From the NCBI GenBank assembly GCA_946480685.1, contig CAMLLI010000224.1, forward strand, positions 1 to 6,928: a stretch of 6,928 nt of DNA. The letters are read 5' to 3'. The DNA comes from an uncultured Flammeovirgaceae bacterium (GTDB lineage Bacteria > Bacteroidota > Bacteroidia > Cytophagales > Cyclobacteriaceae). The position numbers and the translations under genes were made by a program. Positions within the stretch are counted from its first letter, which is position 1; each line of letters starts with the position of its first letter. Below, piece after piece: positions 5,190 through 6,928 of this stretch. The notes beneath the pieces are model-generated. The model worked only from the letters and a program-made list of their open reading frames with translations. It searched no databases and had not been told where the DNA came from.

Positions 5190-6335
5190 ATGCAACCTCC
5201 ATCCTATACATTACGAAATCTCGTTACTTATTTTCTGAAGCTTGGTACGTGGGGCTTCGGTGGCCCGGTAGCATTAGTCGGGTACATGCACCGCGATCTT
5301 GTTGATAACAAAAAATGGATTGCTGAAGACGATTATAAAGAAGGATTGGCGCTCGCACAGCTTGCACCGGGTCCGCTGGCCGCACAGCTGGCTATATATA
5401 TCGGCTATATACATTACAGAATTCTGGGTGCTACGCTGGCAGGTATAGCGTTTGTTATTCCTTCGTTCCTGATGGTGCTCGGCATTGGGTATGCGTATGT
5501 ACAGCTTGGCGGATTACCCTGGATGCAAGCTATATTTTATGGTGTAGGTGCCGCAGTGATCGGCATCATTACCATTTCAAGCTATAAGCTGACTGTTAAA
5601 AGCATCGGTAAAGATTATTTACTCTGGGCAATATTCATTGTACTCGCCATAACAACCTTTATTACGGAAGAGGAAAACATCTGGTTGATCTTAGCGGCTG
5701 GTATAGTGGTATGGTTTGTCAAGGCCCCACCTTCATTTGCAAGAAGTACATTACCAGTTATAGCACCGGTGTTAGTGCAGGCTGCGCCAGTCGTTTCAAC
5801 CAATGCTAAACTTTTACAGGTCGCATGGTTCTTTACCAAAGCCGGTGCGTTTGTATTTGGCAGTGGTTTAGCTATCGTTCCATTCTTATATGGCGGTGTG
5901 GTAAAAGAATATCAATGGTTGAACGAGCAACAATTTGTAGATGCTGTGGCTGTAGCGATGATCACACCAGGCCCCGTAGTAATTACGGTCGGATTTATCG
6001 GCTACCTAGCGGCAGGTTTTCCGGGTGCATGTGTAGCGGCACTCGCTACATTTTTACCTTGCTACCTGTTTACCATTTTACCCGCACCCTATTTCAAGAA
6101 GTATGGAAAGCACCCTGCTATTAAAGCCATCGTAGATGGCATTACTGCTGCTGCGATAGGCGCTATAGCCGGTGCTGTACTGGTGTTGGGTAAACGAACG
6201 TTGACAGACATTCCATCGATAATGATCATGATAACCACTGTCATTATTCTCTTTAAATTTAAAAAGATACAAGAACCACTGGTCATCGCGGTGGCTGCTG
6301 GTGTGGGTATACTCTTACGAATTGTAATACTATAA
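5190..6335 (+). CDS. chrA: ChrA chromate transporter (long-chain, two-domain CHR family)
   Basis: This 381-residue inner-membrane protein exports chromate from the cytoplasm in characterised CHR-family members. Both homologous halves are present. The N-half has LGTWGFGGPVALVGYM (18-33), W43, and EGLALAQLAPGPLAAQLAIY (51-70). The C-half repeats the plan with FTKAGAFVFGSGLAIVPFL (215-233), W243, and VAVAMITPGPVVITVGFIGY (253-272). The paired PGP motifs (60-62 and 260-262) and glycine-rich first-helix motifs are the family hallmarks. Ten or more hydrophobic segments are visible. Length is near the usual ~400 residues for long-chain CHR proteins, and no residue of the core motifs is missing. It starts 17 nt after the DUF2490 gene and stops 2 nt before the dismutase gene, so translation with the latter is probably coupled. 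Some CHR proteins have unproven substrates, so chromate (or sulfate-like oxyanion) transport is inferred, but the ChrB-domain neighbour makes chromate the best guess. Confidence 0.93.
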   Translation: MQPPSYTLRNLVTYFLKLGTWGFGGPVALVGYMHRDLVDNKKWIAEDDYKEGLALAQLAPGPLAAQLAIYIGYIHYRILGATLAGIAFVIPSFLMVLGIGYAYVQLGGLPWMQAIFYGVGAAVIGIITISSYKLTVKSIGKDYLLWAIFIVLAITTFITEEENIWLILAAGIVVWFVKAPPSFARSTLPVIAPVLVQAAPVVSTNAKLLQVAWFFTKAGAFVFGSGLAIVPFLYGGVVKEYQWLNEQQFVDAVAVAMITPGPVVITVGFIGYLAAGFPGACVAALATFLPCYLFTILPAPYFKKYGKHPAIKAIVDGITAAAIGAIAGAVLVLGKRTLTDIPSIMIMITTVIILFKFKKIQEPLVIAVAAGVGILLRIVIL

Positions 6336-6337
6336 AT

Positions 6338-6928
6338 ATGAATCGAAAAAATTTTATAAAGAACGCAGCCATTATAGGCAGCTCTTCATTGTTACCAGCC
6401 AACAGTGTTTTCGCTGCAGGCCTGCAACAAAGCGGAATGGACAAGCTTGTTGATGCGGATGGTAATTTTGCCTTGCAACCGTTGCCCTATACCGAAACGT
6501 TTCTGGAGCCTGCTATGGACCAGGAGACCGTACACTTGCACTACACATTTCATCATGGTGATGCTGTGAAAGCCGCGAATAAAGATCTGCAGATGATTCG
6601 CAAAGCGCTGGATGAAAACAATGTTGAAACAGTTGATTACTGGACGAAGAAATTATCGTATCATCTTTCATCGCATATACTGCATACCATTTTCTGGACA
6701 AACCTCACCAATCATAAAAGCGATCCGAAAGGCGCACTGCTCAAACAGATCGAAAAAGACTTCGGAAGTTTCGACAAGTTGAAATTGCTGATTGCGAAAA
6801 CATCCAAAGGTGTTGATGGAAATGGCTGGGGTGTATTAGGATATCATCCATCCACACAAAAGCTAACAGTATTGCAATGCGAGAACCATGAAAAGCTGAC
6901 ACAATGGGGTGTTATACCTGTGTTGGTA
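6338..6928 (+). CDS. sod: Exported Fe/Mn-family superoxide dismutase, 3' end outside window (ChrC-like position)
   Basis: The first 197 residues of an iron/manganese superoxide dismutase are present; the frame is open at the window end. An N-terminal signal (RKNFIK at 3-8, hydrophobic stretch, likely cut after A26) resembles a Tat signal with RK in place of RR, so the enzyme is probably periplasmic. Family landmarks are LPYTETFLEPAMD (49-61), metal ligand H68 in LHYTFHH, metal ligand H116 in LHTIFW, GNGWGVLGY (161-169) and ENH (182-184). The last two ligands (the DVWEHAYY motif) lie just past the edge. Compared with E. coli MnSOD, the position of the gateway Tyr34 is Ala76, that of Gly77 is Ser112, and that of Gln146 is His184; a histidine there is known from mycobacterial SodA. 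It starts 2 nt after chrA. In some proteobacterial chr operons chrC encodes such a dismutase, so this is likely its counterpart. Metal and activity are uncertain. Confidence 0.88.
   Translation, partial: MNRKNFIKNAAIIGSSSLLPANSVFAAGLQQSGMDKLVDADGNFALQPLPYTETFLEPAMDQETVHLHYTFHHGDAVKAANKDLQMIRKALDENNVETVDYWTKKLSYHLSSHILHTIFWTNLTNHKSDPKGALLKQIEKDFGSFDKLKLLIAKTSKGVDGNGWGVLGYHPSTQKLTVLQCENHEKLTQWGVIPVLV

Noticed and set aside
5391..5412. TATA-rich run (ctatatatatcggctatatac) as a promoter or operator
   Set aside because: It is inside the conserved chrA coding frame (Ala-Ile-Tyr-Ile-Gly-Tyr-Ile); TATA words from ATA and TAT codons are common throughout the window.
1..6928. CRISPR arrays, tRNA or rRNA genes, insertion sequences
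   Set aside because: No regularly spaced long repeats, no cloverleaf or rRNA-like stretches, and no transposase motifs or terminal inverted repeats were seen on either strand.

Overview
The window looks like a moderately AT-rich Bacteroidota chromosome segment, probably Cytophagia- or Chitinophagia-like. The evidence is TAnnTTTG-type -7 promoter elements placed directly in front of genes, little Shine-Dalgarno signal, a DUF2490 outer-membrane protein, and the protein style throughout. The first ~115 bases do not fit. They are ~63% G+C, against ~43-45% just after, and encode a proteobacterial-looking GntR helix-turn-helix piece. That piece runs in frame into the C-terminal part of a SAM methyltransferase at a GATC site. 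I read it as a chimeric join or contig-end artefact rather than a real gene.

Layout: (1) GntR scrap plus methyltransferase tail, 2-475; (2) a CadD-family cadmium-type transporter, 510-1130, ending in an imperfect hairpin; (3) a convergent minus-strand pair, DoxX-family membrane protein (1981-2373) followed 6 nt later by an SDR oxidoreductase (1180-1974); (4) a ~250-bp divergent regulatory region, 2374-2622, with phased GGTATA repeats, inverted repeats, a Bacteroidota promoter and a possible 35-codon ORF; (5) a plus-strand gene train from 2623 to the window end: AraC regulator, ChrB-domain/AraC fusion, DUF2490 outer-membrane protein, ChrA chromate transporter, and an exported Fe/Mn superoxide dismutase cut by the window edge.

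The main result is the gene train in (5). It resembles the proteobacterial chrBAC(F) chromate-resistance operon (ChrB regulator, ChrA efflux, ChrC superoxide dismutase) but is rebuilt. The ChrB C-terminal domain is fused to an AraC-type DNA-binding domain. A second, cupin-type AraC regulator sits just upstream, an outer-membrane barrel protein is inserted, and the dismutase carries an export signal. A plausible working model is that the fusion protein senses chromate or its effects and controls the operon, ChrA moves chromate out of the cytoplasm, and the periplasmic dismutase deals with oxygen radicals from chromate reduction. The DUF2490 protein would act at the outer membrane. The divergent DoxX-SDR pair may be a redox accessory unit under shared control. 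The functional links are inferred; the domain assignments are well supported by motifs. With CadD next door, the region looks like a metal/oxyanion-resistance patch.
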